NCBI GenBank assembly: GCA_002085285.1
Contig: NATK01000005.1
Location: forward strand, 1 to 17,794
Direction: 5' to 3'
Source: Candidatus Latescibacteria bacterium 4484_7
GTDB lineage: Bacteria; Krumholzibacteriota; Krumholzibacteriia; Krumholzibacteriales; Krumholzibacteriaceae
DNA length: 17,794 nt
Within the stretch, counting starts at the first letter, position 1; each line of letters begins with the position of its first letter. This document shows, in pieces, positions 1 through 8,922 of this stretch. A model generated the notes under the pieces. The model was not told where the DNA came from, did no database searches, and saw nothing but the letters and a program-made list of their open reading frames with translations. The position numbers and the translations under genes were made by a program.

Positions 1-51
1 CTGGAGAAGTCGAGACGGCAATAGAAGTAAGACCTGTTCGTTGAGGACGTT

Positions 52-144
52 ATGGGAAATGAAGAAATCGAATATGCGTCGATAGTGAGAGGGCCTCGGC
101 CCCATGAATGTAGTAACTCATTGGACGGATTTACAAAGAGGTAG
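52..144 (+). CDS. possible 30-residue small ORF ahead of the V-ATPase A gene
   Basis: An ATG at 52 follows a GAGG motif and opens a 30-codon frame that ends in TAG at 142-144, immediately before the start region of the ATPase A gene. The peptide (MGNEEIEYASIVRGPRPHEC...) matches nothing I recognise and has no membrane segment or metal motif. It could be a translationally coupled leader or chance. A second frame, open from base 3 to a TGA at 42-44, could be the tail of the preceding ATPase subunit gene, but 13 residues are too few to identify it. Confidence 0.2.
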   Translation: MGNEEIEYASIVRGPRPHECSNSLDGFTKR

Positions 145-150
145 TTGACA

Positions 151-1920
<1,770 letters not shown>

Positions 1921-1937
1921 GGAGCAGTGGAGAGACT

Positions 1938-3323
1938 ATGAATAAAAAGACAGACGGGATGGAATACGTAGGAATCAGCCAGGTGGCCGGGCCGTTGGTG
2001 TTCGTAGAGGGGATTCACAATGTCGGCTACAACGAACTCGCCGAGGTTATCGATCCGGCGGGCAAGGTGCGCCTCGGCATGATCCTCGAGAGCAGCGAAG
2101 GAGCTGCTGTGATCCAGGTCTTCGAGGGGACGAGTGGACTTTCAATACCTAAAACGAAGGTTCGGTTCAAGGGCGAGCCGCTGACATTCGGTGTGGGCGA
2201 GGAGATAATGGGCCGTGTTTTCAACGGGCTCGGCCAGCCGATAGACGGCGGTCCTCCTCCGCGTGTCGAAGAGAGGATGGACGTCAACGGGCTGCCGATC
2301 AACCCCACGGCACGCGAATACCCGAGGAAGTTCATACAGACTGGGCTATCGGCGATAGACGGTATGAATACGCTTGTCCGTGGTCAGAAGCTGCCGATTT
2401 TCTCCGGCACGGGTCTCCCCCACAATAGAATTGTTGCCCAGATCACGCGACAGGCGAAGATATTGGGCGAAGAGACCTCGTTTGCCGTGGTGTTCGCAGC
2501 GATGGGGATAAAACACGACGTCGCGAGGTACTTCGTGAGAAATTTCGAGGAATCGGGGGTGCTGGAGAAGGTGGTTCTCTTCCTCAACCTCGCCGACGAC
2601 CCTTCGGTAGAGAGGCTCGTAACGCCGAGAACGGCTCTGACCGCTGCCGAATTCCTGGCCTTCAATATGGGTATGCACGTTCTTGTGATTCTCACCGATA
2701 TGACGAACTACTGCGAGTCGCTCCGTGAGATATCGACGATCCGTGAGGAGATCCCGAGCAGAAAGGGTTATCCGGGCTACCTCTACAGTGACCTTTCGAG
2801 CATATACGAGCGCGCCGGTATGGTGAAGGGTGTCGAAGGCTCGATAACTCAGATGCCTATCCTCACGATGCCCAATGACGATATTTCCCATCCTGTTCCC
2901 GACCTCTCGGGATATATAACAGAGGGGCAGATAGTTCTCGAACGTGAGCTCGATCAGAGGAACATCTACCCGCCGATAGCCGGACTTCCTTCTCTGTCGC
3001 GTCTGATGAAAGACGGGATAGGCGAGGGAATGACGCGTGAAGACCATGCTCACGTAGCGAGCCAGCTCTTTGCCGCATATTCGCACGTGAAGGATGTGAG
3101 GGCACTGGCTGCAGTGATAGGTGAGGAGGAGCTAACCCCCCTCGACAAGGTCTATCTCGATTTTGGGAACAGGTTCGAGCGCGAGTTCCTCAGCCAGGGA
3201 GAATACGAGGATAGAACGATTTTCGAGACTCTCGATCTGGGCTGGAAGGTCATTTCGACCCTTCCGAAAGACGAACTGCACAGAATATCAGAGGAGGAGC
3301 TGAACAAGTACTACGGCAAGTAG
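1938..3323 (+). CDS. atpB (V-type; ntpB): V/A-type ATPase subunit B
   Basis: This is the non-catalytic regulatory nucleotide-binding subunit that alternates with A in the A3B3 head. Its 461 residues match the family length. The P-loop position carries the degenerate SGTGLPHNRIVAQI found in B subunits instead of a lysine-containing Walker A. Other family marks are GRVFNGLGQPIDGGP, the conserved NLADDPSVERLVTPRTALTAAEFLAF block and SRLMKDGIGEGMTREDH. The ATG at 1938 follows a GGAG/GAGAG-rich stretch, 17 nt after the A stop. The gene after it, subunit D, is separated by an unusually long gap of 203 nt. Confidence 0.97.
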   Translation: MNKKTDGMEYVGISQVAGPLVFVEGIHNVGYNELAEVIDPAGKVRLGMILESSEGAAVIQVFEGTSGLSIPKTKVRFKGEPLTFGVGEEIMGRVFNGLGQPIDGGPPPRVEERMDVNGLPINPTAREYPRKFIQTGLSAIDGMNTLVRGQKLPIFSGTGLPHNRIVAQITRQAKILGEETSFAVVFAAMGIKHDVARYFVRNFEESGVLEKVVLFLNLADDPSVERLVTPRTALTAAEFLAFNMGMHVLVILTDMTNYCESLREISTIREEIPSRKGYPGYLYSDLSSIYERAGMVKGVEGSITQMPILTMPNDDISHPVPDLSGYITEGQIVLERELDQRNIYPPIAGLPSLSRLMKDGIGEGMTREDHAHVASQLFAAYSHVKDVRALAAVIGEEELTPLDKVYLDFGNRFEREFLSQGEYEDRTIFETLDLGWKVISTLPKDELHRISEEELNKYYGK

Positions 3324-3526
3324 TTTGTAGAGTGTCGAGGCGGGCGTGTGGAAGGCGCGGGCTCTGGACGGCACCTGAAAGATTTTGGTTTGGAGCAGCA
3401 GAAGTCTTTACAAAGGCACGTTGAAGGCCGGCGGCGGATGTAAAAGAGACAGGTCGCCCGTCGGCAAATGCCGGAGAATGACAGCCGGCGCGCGGAATAA
3501 CCCGTAGAGGCAAAGAGGAAAAGAAA
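3324..3526 (+). other. 203-nt non-coding gap between V-ATPase B and D genes
   Basis: No convincing gene is seen here. Forward frames give only peptides of about 31 residues or fewer (for example a GTG-started basic peptide ending at an ATG-TAA) without good ribosome sites. The 3' half is GC-rich, with a small hairpin (CGGC-AAAT-GCCG). The last 15 nt hold the ribosome site of subunit D. A processing site, attenuator or internal promoter is possible but no clear -35/-10 pair was found. Confidence 0.4.
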
Positions 3527-4165
3527 ATGGCGAAATACGAAGTAGCACCAACCAAGACGAATCTCATGCACATAAAACGCGACCTCGGCTTCGCAAAGGA
3601 AGGTTGGGAGCTCCTCGACCAGAAGCGGAAGATCCTCGTAGTAGAACTCATGGGCCTCATCGATAGGGCGGTTGAGGCTCAGGAGAAGGTCGAGGCACAG
3701 CTCAAGGAAGCATACTTCGCACTCGATCAAGCGATGCTCAGGATGGGTCTGAGGAAGGTGGAGATCGTTTCTCTCGGCATGAACATAAAATCCGAGATCT
3801 CTTTTTCGCAGCGCCGTGTGATGGGAGTCGCCCTACCGAAGGTGAAGGTCGACTTCGAAGACAAGTCGCCTTACCTTGCAGATACGTCGAGCAGCCTGTG
3901 GCTTGACGAGACGATAGCGAAGTTCAGGGATGTGCTCAAGCTGATGGGGACCCTTGCTGAGGCACGTATCTCTCTTATGAGACTTGCCCGAGAAGTCTCG
4001 AAGACGATCCGCCGGGTGAATGCACTGGAGAAGATCTTCATCCCCGATTACGAAGAGACGCTGAAATATATAGAGATGGCGCTGGAAGAGGCTGAGCGGG
4101 ATGCATTCTTCATATTGAAGCTCGTCAAGGACAGACTCAATGCGAGGAAAGGAGTCGGTGCCTGA
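3527..4165 (+). CDS. atpD (V-type; ntpD): V/A-type ATPase subunit D (central stalk)
   Basis: Subunit D is the rotor shaft that passes through the A3B3 head and links it to the membrane ring. The 212-residue product has the family opening (PTKTNLMHIKRDLGFAKEGWELLDQKRKILVVELMGL). It has long N- and C-terminal helices able to form the antiparallel coiled coil, and the typical C-terminal helix (RRVNALEKIFIPDYEETLKYIEMALEEAERDAFFILKLVK). The ATG at 3527 follows GAGGAAAAG. Gene order A-B-D matches other bacterial V-ATPase operons. No F, E or C subunit follows, so this is the 3' end of the ATPase block. Confidence 0.96.
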   Translation: MAKYEVAPTKTNLMHIKRDLGFAKEGWELLDQKRKILVVELMGLIDRAVEAQEKVEAQLKEAYFALDQAMLRMGLRKVEIVSLGMNIKSEISFSQRRVMGVALPKVKVDFEDKSPYLADTSSSLWLDETIAKFRDVLKLMGTLAEARISLMRLAREVSKTIRRVNALEKIFIPDYEETLKYIEMALEEAERDAFFILKLVKDRLNARKGVGA

Positions 4166-4219
4166 CAACCGGATATGCTGAAGAGGTAGTTGGCTAGGTC
4201 GTTTACGAGGGGAAGATTT

Positions 4220-4714
4220 ATGAATAAAAATTTGAATCCATTCGAGAGGCTCATTGTTTACATCGATGGTAGTGAATCCTCGATAAGAGCGGCGAAACTG
4301 GCCATTGCGATGGCGAATGCCTTCGGCAGCAGGCTGAGGGTGCTCTATGTGGTGAACGAGAATCTCTTGAACGAGTTGCTCAAAGCGAGGGTCTTTGTGC
4401 AGGTCGAAAAGATGGACTACGAAAGGGACCTCGAGGAGGATGGAAAGAGATACCTCGGCTATGTGGAAAAGCTCGCCGAATCGAAGGGCGTCGATGTCGA
4501 GACATCGCTGAGAAAAGGGATCGTGCATGAAGAGGTGTCGTGTGAGGTGGATGAATGGCAGTGTGACCTTCTGATTCAGGGTGAGCTCGGAGAGGTTTTG
4601 AGCCTGAGGGATTCGTTCTACGAGGAAGGCGAAAGGATTCTCCGAAAGGTGAAGTGTCCCGTTATGGTGGTGAAGGGCCAGGGCAAGATAAACAAGCTCT
4701 TCGAAGAGCTTTGA
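4220..4714 (+). CDS. UspA-family universal stress protein, probably non-ATP-binding
   Basis: The 164-residue cytoplasmic protein has the Usp fold. It opens with a strand and acidic loop (RLIVYIDGSESSIRAAKLAIAMANAF), has LRVLYVV as the second strand, and ends with the family signature (RKVKCPVMVVKG). The usual nucleotide loop G-x2-G-x9-G-S/T before the last strand is not conserved: here the segment reads GELGEVLSLRDSFYEEGER, so ATP binding is doubtful. I chose the ATG at 4220 because GAGGGGAAG precedes it; the upstream GTG-type start would only add about ten residues. It starts 54 nt after the ATPase D stop and may be co-transcribed. What it senses is unknown. Confidence 0.85.
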   Translation: MNKNLNPFERLIVYIDGSESSIRAAKLAIAMANAFGSRLRVLYVVNENLLNELLKARVFVQVEKMDYERDLEEDGKRYLGYVEKLAESKGVDVETSLRKGIVHEEVSCEVDEWQCDLLIQGELGEVLSLRDSFYEEGERILRKVKCPVMVVKGQGKINKLFEEL

Positions 4715-4744
4715 TCGAGTGGCACGCGATATGCCATATGTTGC

Positions 4745-4773
4745 TTGCAAAAGGACAGCGGGTTGGTTATTTT
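4745..4773 (+). promoter_or_regulatory. candidate promoter for the EIIA gene
   Basis: TTGCAA (4745-4750), a 17-nt spacer and TATTTT (4768-4773) resemble a housekeeping promoter. Transcription would start near 4780, about 40 nt before the EIIA ATG. A second AT-rich hexamer, TAATAT, lies just downstream. Found by eye only. Confidence 0.35.
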
Positions 4774-4820
4774 CAGTAATATTTCAATGGGTCGATTGAG
4801 CATCCGAGGAGGAATCTGTT

Positions 4821-5288
4821 ATGAGACTTGCTGATTATATAACTTCTGATCATATCAAGATAGGGCTCGAGGGTCGAAATAAAGATGAGGTTATAGAGGA
4901 ACTCGTTGAGCTTTGTTCGGAGGTTTGTGATGTGAGCGACCCCGATGCGGTCCTTCAAGCGGTCTTGAACAGGGAGCGCGACGGAAGCACCGGCCTGGAA
5001 AAGGGTGTTGCTATCCCTCATGCGAAGAGCGATGCAGTCGGAACATTGAGCATAGTGGTAGGTATTTCCAGAGAAGGAATAGATTTCGAGGCTCAGGACG
5101 GAAAACCTTCTCATCTCTTTTTCCTCCTCGTTGCTCCTACATCGGAATCCGGCCCTCATGTTCAGGCGATTGCGAAGATAGTCAAGCTGATAAAGATAGA
5201 CAACTTTAGAGAGCAGATGATCAATGCCCAGACGCCTGAAGACGTGGTAAAGGTGATAAACAGCGCCGAGAATGGTGAGGAGGAGTAA
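4821..5288 (+). CDS. stand-alone PTS EIIA domain protein (fructose/nitrogen-type, PtsN-like)
   Basis: The 155-residue protein is a single PTS EIIA type-2 domain. The phosphorylatable histidine lies in GVAIPHAK (about residues 62-69), preceded by NRERDGSTGLEKG, and the HLFFLLVAP core strand follows. No EIIB, EIIC, HPr or EI gene is nearby. A regulatory role is therefore more likely than sugar transport: PtsN-like proteins control K+ transport, sigma factors or kinases by phosphorylation state. The ATG at 4821 sits 7 nt after GGAGG. The gene lies 106 nt after the Usp gene, with a candidate promoter between. Its partner protein cannot be told from sequence. Confidence 0.9.
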   Translation: MRLADYITSDHIKIGLEGRNKDEVIEELVELCSEVCDVSDPDAVLQAVLNRERDGSTGLEKGVAIPHAKSDAVGTLSIVVGISREGIDFEAQDGKPSHLFFLLVAPTSESGPHVQAIAKIVKLIKIDNFREQMINAQTPEDVVKVINSAENGEEE

Positions 5289-5309
5289 AGGGATGTGCGG
5301 CATCGGTCG

Positions 5310-5381
5310 ATGATGAAACGAGTACCGTCGATTGCGACGATTCTTTTGACAAAAGGTCGAATCAACTCCCTGACATCGTAA
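5310..5381 (+). CDS. possible 23-residue leader ORF overlapping the next start (TAATG)
   Basis: ATG-ATG at 5310 opens a 23-codon frame (MMKRVPSIATILLTKGRINS...) whose TAA shares one base with the ATG of the HgdB-like gene. The downstream gene has no visible ribosome site of its own, so reinitiation from this ORF would explain its translation. No clear ribosome site precedes this ORF either, so it is weakly supported. Confidence 0.2.
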   Translation: MMKRVPSIATILLTKGRINSLTS

Positions 5382-6127
5382 TGTTTGAATCTAAGGGCAA
5401 AAGGCTGATAGGTTTCTATGGGTTCCCCCGAAGAGAGATTATCGACGAGGTGAGGCGACGCTACGGATACGAGATCGAGCTCGTCGATCTCGATGTAAAC
5501 TACGGCGCACCTGACAGCGCTGCTCTACCGGCCACTTCGTGCAGGATAATTACGAACATAGTCGATAATGCTATAAGTATGAAAGATGGTCTCGTAGCTG
5601 TAGTCGCCGCCGTGGGCGAGGACAAGTGTGACAGGGGACGTCATGCGGCATTTCTACTCGGGAAAATGGGGTTCAATGTCATAGAGTCGCGTTTCGATCC
5701 CGCCGACTACGAGGCGAGAGAGCTGATCTATTCCGTGGCAAGAATGCCGCTTGCCGACAAGATAAACAGGATAATGGACACGATCGTCGATCCGTCACCG
5801 CCGTCCGATCCTCCACCCCGATGCGAGCCTACACACGGTTTCTGGGGGGTTCCCCCGAACGACTTCAGGCTGCTCGAGCTTTTCCCCGAAACTACTCACG
5901 TCTATGGATGGACGAGGTGCGTCGAGGCAGGACGTCCGGGCGACCTCGACTGCGAGACGTTCGTTGACGAGGGCGTTCCTACGGTCTTCTTCACTCAGAG
6001 CTTCTGCCCCAAGCAAGACCTTGCCCATTACCTGTCGGAAAAGTACAACGGCCTCGCAATAGATTGTCACCGAAACGTCACAGGTTCGATCCTCGCCAAG
6101 ATCGAGGCTTTCATTAGGCTTGGGTGA
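5381..6127 (+). CDS. cysteine-rich HgdB-like protein, possible partner of the downstream HgdC-type ATPase
   Basis: I do not recognise this 248-residue protein with certainty. It has seven cysteines (residues 54, 83, 148, 180, 191, 209, 229), a proline-rich linker near 138-147, and a distinctive block THGFWGVPPNDFRLLELFP followed by THVYGWTRC. The C-terminal part, with a cysteine after a strand, DEGVPTVFF, then KIEAFIRLG, is laid out like the end of 2-hydroxyacyl-CoA dehydratase B/C subunits (HgdB/FldB-type), which bind [4Fe-4S] clusters. Those are about 380 residues, so this would be a reduced form. The next gene, 48 nt downstream, is an HgdC-type activator ATPase, which strongly supports the pairing. 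A cluster-bearing electron acceptor or a reductase of an unknown substrate is inference. Start ATG at 5381; no ribosome site seen. Confidence 0.6.
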   Translation: MFESKGKRLIGFYGFPRREIIDEVRRRYGYEIELVDLDVNYGAPDSAALPATSCRIITNIVDNAISMKDGLVAVVAAVGEDKCDRGRHAAFLLGKMGFNVIESRFDPADYEARELIYSVARMPLADKINRIMDTIVDPSPPSDPPPRCEPTHGFWGVPPNDFRLLELFPETTHVYGWTRCVEAGRPGDLDCETFVDEGVPTVFFTQSFCPKQDLAHYLSEKYNGLAIDCHRNVTGSILAKIEAFIRLG

Positions 6128-6137
6128 ACGCCGGTTT

Positions 6138-6160
6138 TATTGTATCATACTATTGTATCA
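6138..6160 (+). repeat. two direct copies of TATTGTATCA, 13-bp period
   Basis: TATTGTATCA occurs at 6138-6147 and again at 6151-6160, separated by TAC, in the 48-nt spacer ahead of the HgdC-like gene. It could be an operator, an AT-rich promoter element or a small slippage duplication. Confidence 0.5.
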
Positions 6161-6175
6161 CATAAAGGTTGCGCT

Positions 6176-6844
6176 ATGATTATTGCAGATTGTGGGAGTA
6201 CATGGTCGAAGATACTCGACTCGGATACATCGAGCGTCGAGATAGTTTCGACGAAGGACCTCGTCCGCAGGCCTGATGCTGTGTTCGATGTGGCAACGGG
6301 GCATTGCGGCAAACGCCGCGGCAGGCACTTCGTAAATGAACTTGTTGCCCTCGCCGAAGGCGGGCTCGCTCTGATCGATGAGGATGATTTTTCCATAGTC
6401 GATGTCGGCGGCAGAGACATCAAGTTCGTTAGATTCAAGGGACGCAGGCTCGACAAGCTCGACTGGAACCTCGTCTGCGGATCGACGACGGGAGCGACTG
6501 TCGAGCTCCTCGGCAAGTATTACGATATAGACTTCGAGAGGCTCGAGCCGTCGGACAAATGGGTCAATGTGACGTGCGGAGTCATAGGCATGGAGAGGGT
6601 TCTGGAACAGATCGCGTTGGGCAAGAGTCCCGAGGAGAGCGTGTCGATGTTTCTCCACGGAGTCGTAAGGAACGTTTTCGATTTCATAGGGAGGCCAGAG
6701 CGTTTCTACCTGAGCGGAGGTTTCTGCGAGAACCGTGCCTTCCTGCGGACATTCGAGCACTATGCCGAGGTCATTCCGCTGGGGCGGACGGTCCTGATCG
6801 AGGGGCTCAAGGCAGTTCTCGCCAGGGGAGAAATTGCGATATAG
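6176..6844 (+). CDS. BadF/BadG/BcrA/HgdC-family iron-sulfur ATPase (dehydratase activator-like)
   Basis: This family couples ATP hydrolysis to injecting one low-potential electron into a partner iron-sulfur protein. The 222-residue ASKHA-fold protein shows phosphate-1 motif ADCGSTWSK (4-12) and DVGGRDIKF (76-84), equivalent to DIGGQDxK. The two cysteines that hold the dimer-bridging [4Fe-4S] cluster in HgdC appear to be present: C101 in VCGSTTGATVELL and C134 in VTCGVIGMERVL. LSGGFCENRAF at 179-189 is the adenosine motif. It is somewhat shorter than HgdC (about 260 residues) and its motifs diverge, so it is not a close orthologue. Start ATG at 6176 follows AAAGG and places the motif at the very N-terminus, as in the family. 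Methanogenesis marker protein 15 belongs to the same superfamily, but a methanogen origin is not suggested. Confidence 0.82.
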   Translation: MIIADCGSTWSKILDSDTSSVEIVSTKDLVRRPDAVFDVATGHCGKRRGRHFVNELVALAEGGLALIDEDDFSIVDVGGRDIKFVRFKGRRLDKLDWNLVCGSTTGATVELLGKYYDIDFERLEPSDKWVNVTCGVIGMERVLEQIALGKSPEESVSMFLHGVVRNVFDFIGRPERFYLSGGFCENRAFLRTFEHYAEVIPLGRTVLIEGLKAVLARGEIAI

Positions 6845-6880
6845 CACTTTAATGCAGTCAATTCAGGGGTGATGATTAGT

Positions 6881-8767
6881 ATGAACAATGGCAAAAGCAG
6901 ATTGATTCTCTTTTTTATATCGTGTCTTTTTATTTTCAACGCTTCATGCAACAGGGTCTATTCACCCGGTATGAATCTCGACGTCACAGGTAACGCTCCG
7001 GAGGTCGAGTTTGTGGCTCGCATCCCTTCGTACAAGCAGGTGAAATCGCTCTTTCATGCGCCGCTGCCCGACAGTGCCGTCGTTCCGGTCGAGGTCTTGA
7101 TACAAAACAACGGTGAGCGGCTTCTCACGATCCACCATCCGAACGAGCTGCATCTTGTGGGTGGTTTCGAGGGGTTGAGTCTCGAGGCGGGCAGCACCTT
7201 TTACAAACCGATTCGGCCCGTGGATGCCTTTGCAGTGTTTGCCGGGTGTTCCAATGGGGCTCTCAAATACAGGGTAAGCAGCAATCGAAGAATAGCCGCC
7301 GGAGTGATCTTTCCGCCCTTCGGGGTCTATGTGGCGTACAAGGAGATTAGGTACGGCAGGCTTTATAGAGCGCTTATCAAGAAATCGCTCTTCCCCGTTC
7401 TCGACTGTGGTCTCGTCAAACCGATAGAGCTGGCACCGGGTGGGGAGGTGAGGGGATTCGTCTATTTCAAGGTGGCAAAGAGTGATTTGCCGTACAGGAG
7501 GATAGTTCAAGCGAGCGGAGCTGGCCCTGGCGAGTCATTTGGTTCGAAGAAAAGCGATGTCGACGGGAGAGGTCACAAGGGCCGTGGAGTTGGAAGGCGT
7601 TCTAAATATGCCGAGAAGAGAACAAAGAAGGGCGGCGCTCGTTTCAACTGCGCCGACGGCTACAGGCTCAGCCTAAGAGCTTGTTTTTCGGTGAACGGCG
7701 TTGATACGCTTGCTTTTGAGAATGCGCTCGCTGCAGAAAGGAGCGCTTTTCGAGGTGGAGCGTTGGGTTTTGTCAGGAAGAAGGGCAGAAGGATAGGGAG
7801 CGTCGAAGGCGGTGTCTTTTTCGCACTCTCCGAGAGCGGTTCGAAGTCTTTGCGCGGCAGGTTGTTCGTATATCCGGGGCGTTTTGTCGAGCTTGCGAAG
7901 GCTGTTTCCGGGACGAATCCGTATGCATGCTCGCACGTCGCCGAATTTGCAGACAGCCTGTCGGCGGTCGAGCTCCGTGCGGCGAGTGCAACTCTTGCAG
8001 ACTGCTCATCGTTCGGCGAATTAAACGCCTGTGCGGTTAATTTCAAATCGAGCTCGAAGACATTGCTCTGGCGAAGGAATCATCGGTTCGAATTCATTGT
8101 GTCGAGGCGCTTTTCAAGGAGAACCAGGCGAATCTTTCTAACGCCGGATGACCTGGTCGTTCTCAGCGAAAATGGTTTTCTCTATCTGTTACCACTCGAC
8201 AGGAGGCTCAAGAAATCGAGATACATGAAGGCGGGCAGAGACATCGACGATGCCTTTGTCGCGGGAAACGTCGTGTATGTATTTCAGAAGAATGGTATCG
8301 TGAAACGCATCGAGCTTACCGGCGAGAATGCGTTGAAGATTACGAGAAGGGATACGCTCCCAAAGGGTGAAAGGCGGGTCATCGCTGCATTTCGCGGCAG
8401 TCTCATTGTAATGAATATCGATAGAAAGTCGGTTTCCTTTTCCCTCGATCTGTTCGACACGATGAGTGGAGCCGAGAGAGAAATGATGCACTTCCCCGGT
8501 GAGGCGGAGTTCTGTTCGTTCGACAATGGTGCCGTGGATCTGCAATTGAAGGATGGTACGTTCCTTAGGCTGGTTCCGCGTGGAGGCGGGCTCGTAACAG
8601 AGAGGGCTATGTATGTGCCGTTTGCCGTCGAGGCGGCCGATTTCGAAGGAGGTCGTCTCACGGTGATTGGCAAGGGAGGGGTTTTTGCTTCGAGGGCGGC
8701 CGGTGATTTCGAACCGGGCTCGATAGATATCATAGAGGGTCTCACGAAGGTCCGGTGTTTCAGGTGA
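6881..8767 (+). CDS. large probable lipoprotein with propeller-like C-terminal half, unknown function
   Basis: I do not recognise a family. The 628-residue product starts with a basic stretch, a hydrophobic run (LILFFISCLFIF) and Cys23 in NASC, a weak lipobox, so it is probably an exported lipoprotein. Residues about 35-205 look like a beta-rich domain. A strongly basic, glycine-rich linker follows at about 212-255. The C-terminal part from about residue 400 repeats short strand pairs such as LVVLSENGFLYLLPLD, VVYVFQKNGIVKRIEL and LIVMNIDRKSVSFSLDLFD, typical of PQQ/WD-type propeller blades. Start ATG 6881 lies about 11 nt after AGGGG; ATG 6872 and GTG 6869 are alternatives. It begins 36 nt after the HgdC-like gene and may be co-transcribed, although an envelope protein has no obvious role with that pair. 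Confidence 0.7.
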   Translation: MNNGKSRLILFFISCLFIFNASCNRVYSPGMNLDVTGNAPEVEFVARIPSYKQVKSLFHAPLPDSAVVPVEVLIQNNGERLLTIHHPNELHLVGGFEGLSLEAGSTFYKPIRPVDAFAVFAGCSNGALKYRVSSNRRIAAGVIFPPFGVYVAYKEIRYGRLYRALIKKSLFPVLDCGLVKPIELAPGGEVRGFVYFKVAKSDLPYRRIVQASGAGPGESFGSKKSDVDGRGHKGRGVGRRSKYAEKRTKKGGARFNCADGYRLSLRACFSVNGVDTLAFENALAAERSAFRGGALGFVRKKGRRIGSVEGGVFFALSESGSKSLRGRLFVYPGRFVELAKAVSGTNPYACSHVAEFADSLSAVELRAASATLADCSSFGELNACAVNFKSSSKTLLWRRNHRFEFIVSRRFSRRTRRIFLTPDDLVVLSENGFLYLLPLDRRLKKSRYMKAGRDIDDAFVAGNVVYVFQKNGIVKRIELTGENALKITRRDTLPKGERRVIAAFRGSLIVMNIDRKSVSFSLDLFDTMSGAEREMMHFPGEAEFCSFDNGAVDLQLKDGTFLRLVPRGGGLVTERAMYVPFAVEAADFEGGRLTVIGKGGVFASRAAGDFEPGSIDIIEGLTKVRCFR

Positions 8768-8775
8768 GGTTCGTT

Positions 8776-8813
8776 CGCCGGGTGCATCGCTCGATGCCTC
8801 CCCGGTGGCGTTT
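8776..8813 (+). terminator. candidate hairpin terminator after the lipoprotein gene
   Basis: A 12-bp two-part hairpin starts 9 nt after the stop: 8776-8782 pairs with 8801-8807 (one G-U), and GCATC 8784-8788 pairs with GATGC 8793-8797 around a GCTC loop. Only three Ts follow, so termination may be weak. Confidence 0.45.
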
Positions 8814-8922
8814 GGTGTCATGTGCTTCGGCCGGCTGGAAATTGCAGACAAGTTAGATCTATGGAATCGGCGGCTCGATTGAAAACGGAAGAGTACAGTT
8901 TGAAAACGACGGAGGATGAACG

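Noticed and set aside
91..102. GGGCCTCGGCCC hairpin as a terminator upstream of the ATPase A gene
   Set aside because: The loop would be two bases and no T-run follows; it also lies inside an operon where termination is not expected.
5381..6844. Methanogenesis marker proteins (archaeal origin)
   Set aside because: The ATPase superfamily is shared with methanogenesis marker 15, but the flanking genes (BioY, DsbD, PTS EIIA, lipoprotein) and Shine-Dalgarno/-35/-10 signals are bacterial, and no mcr genes are seen.
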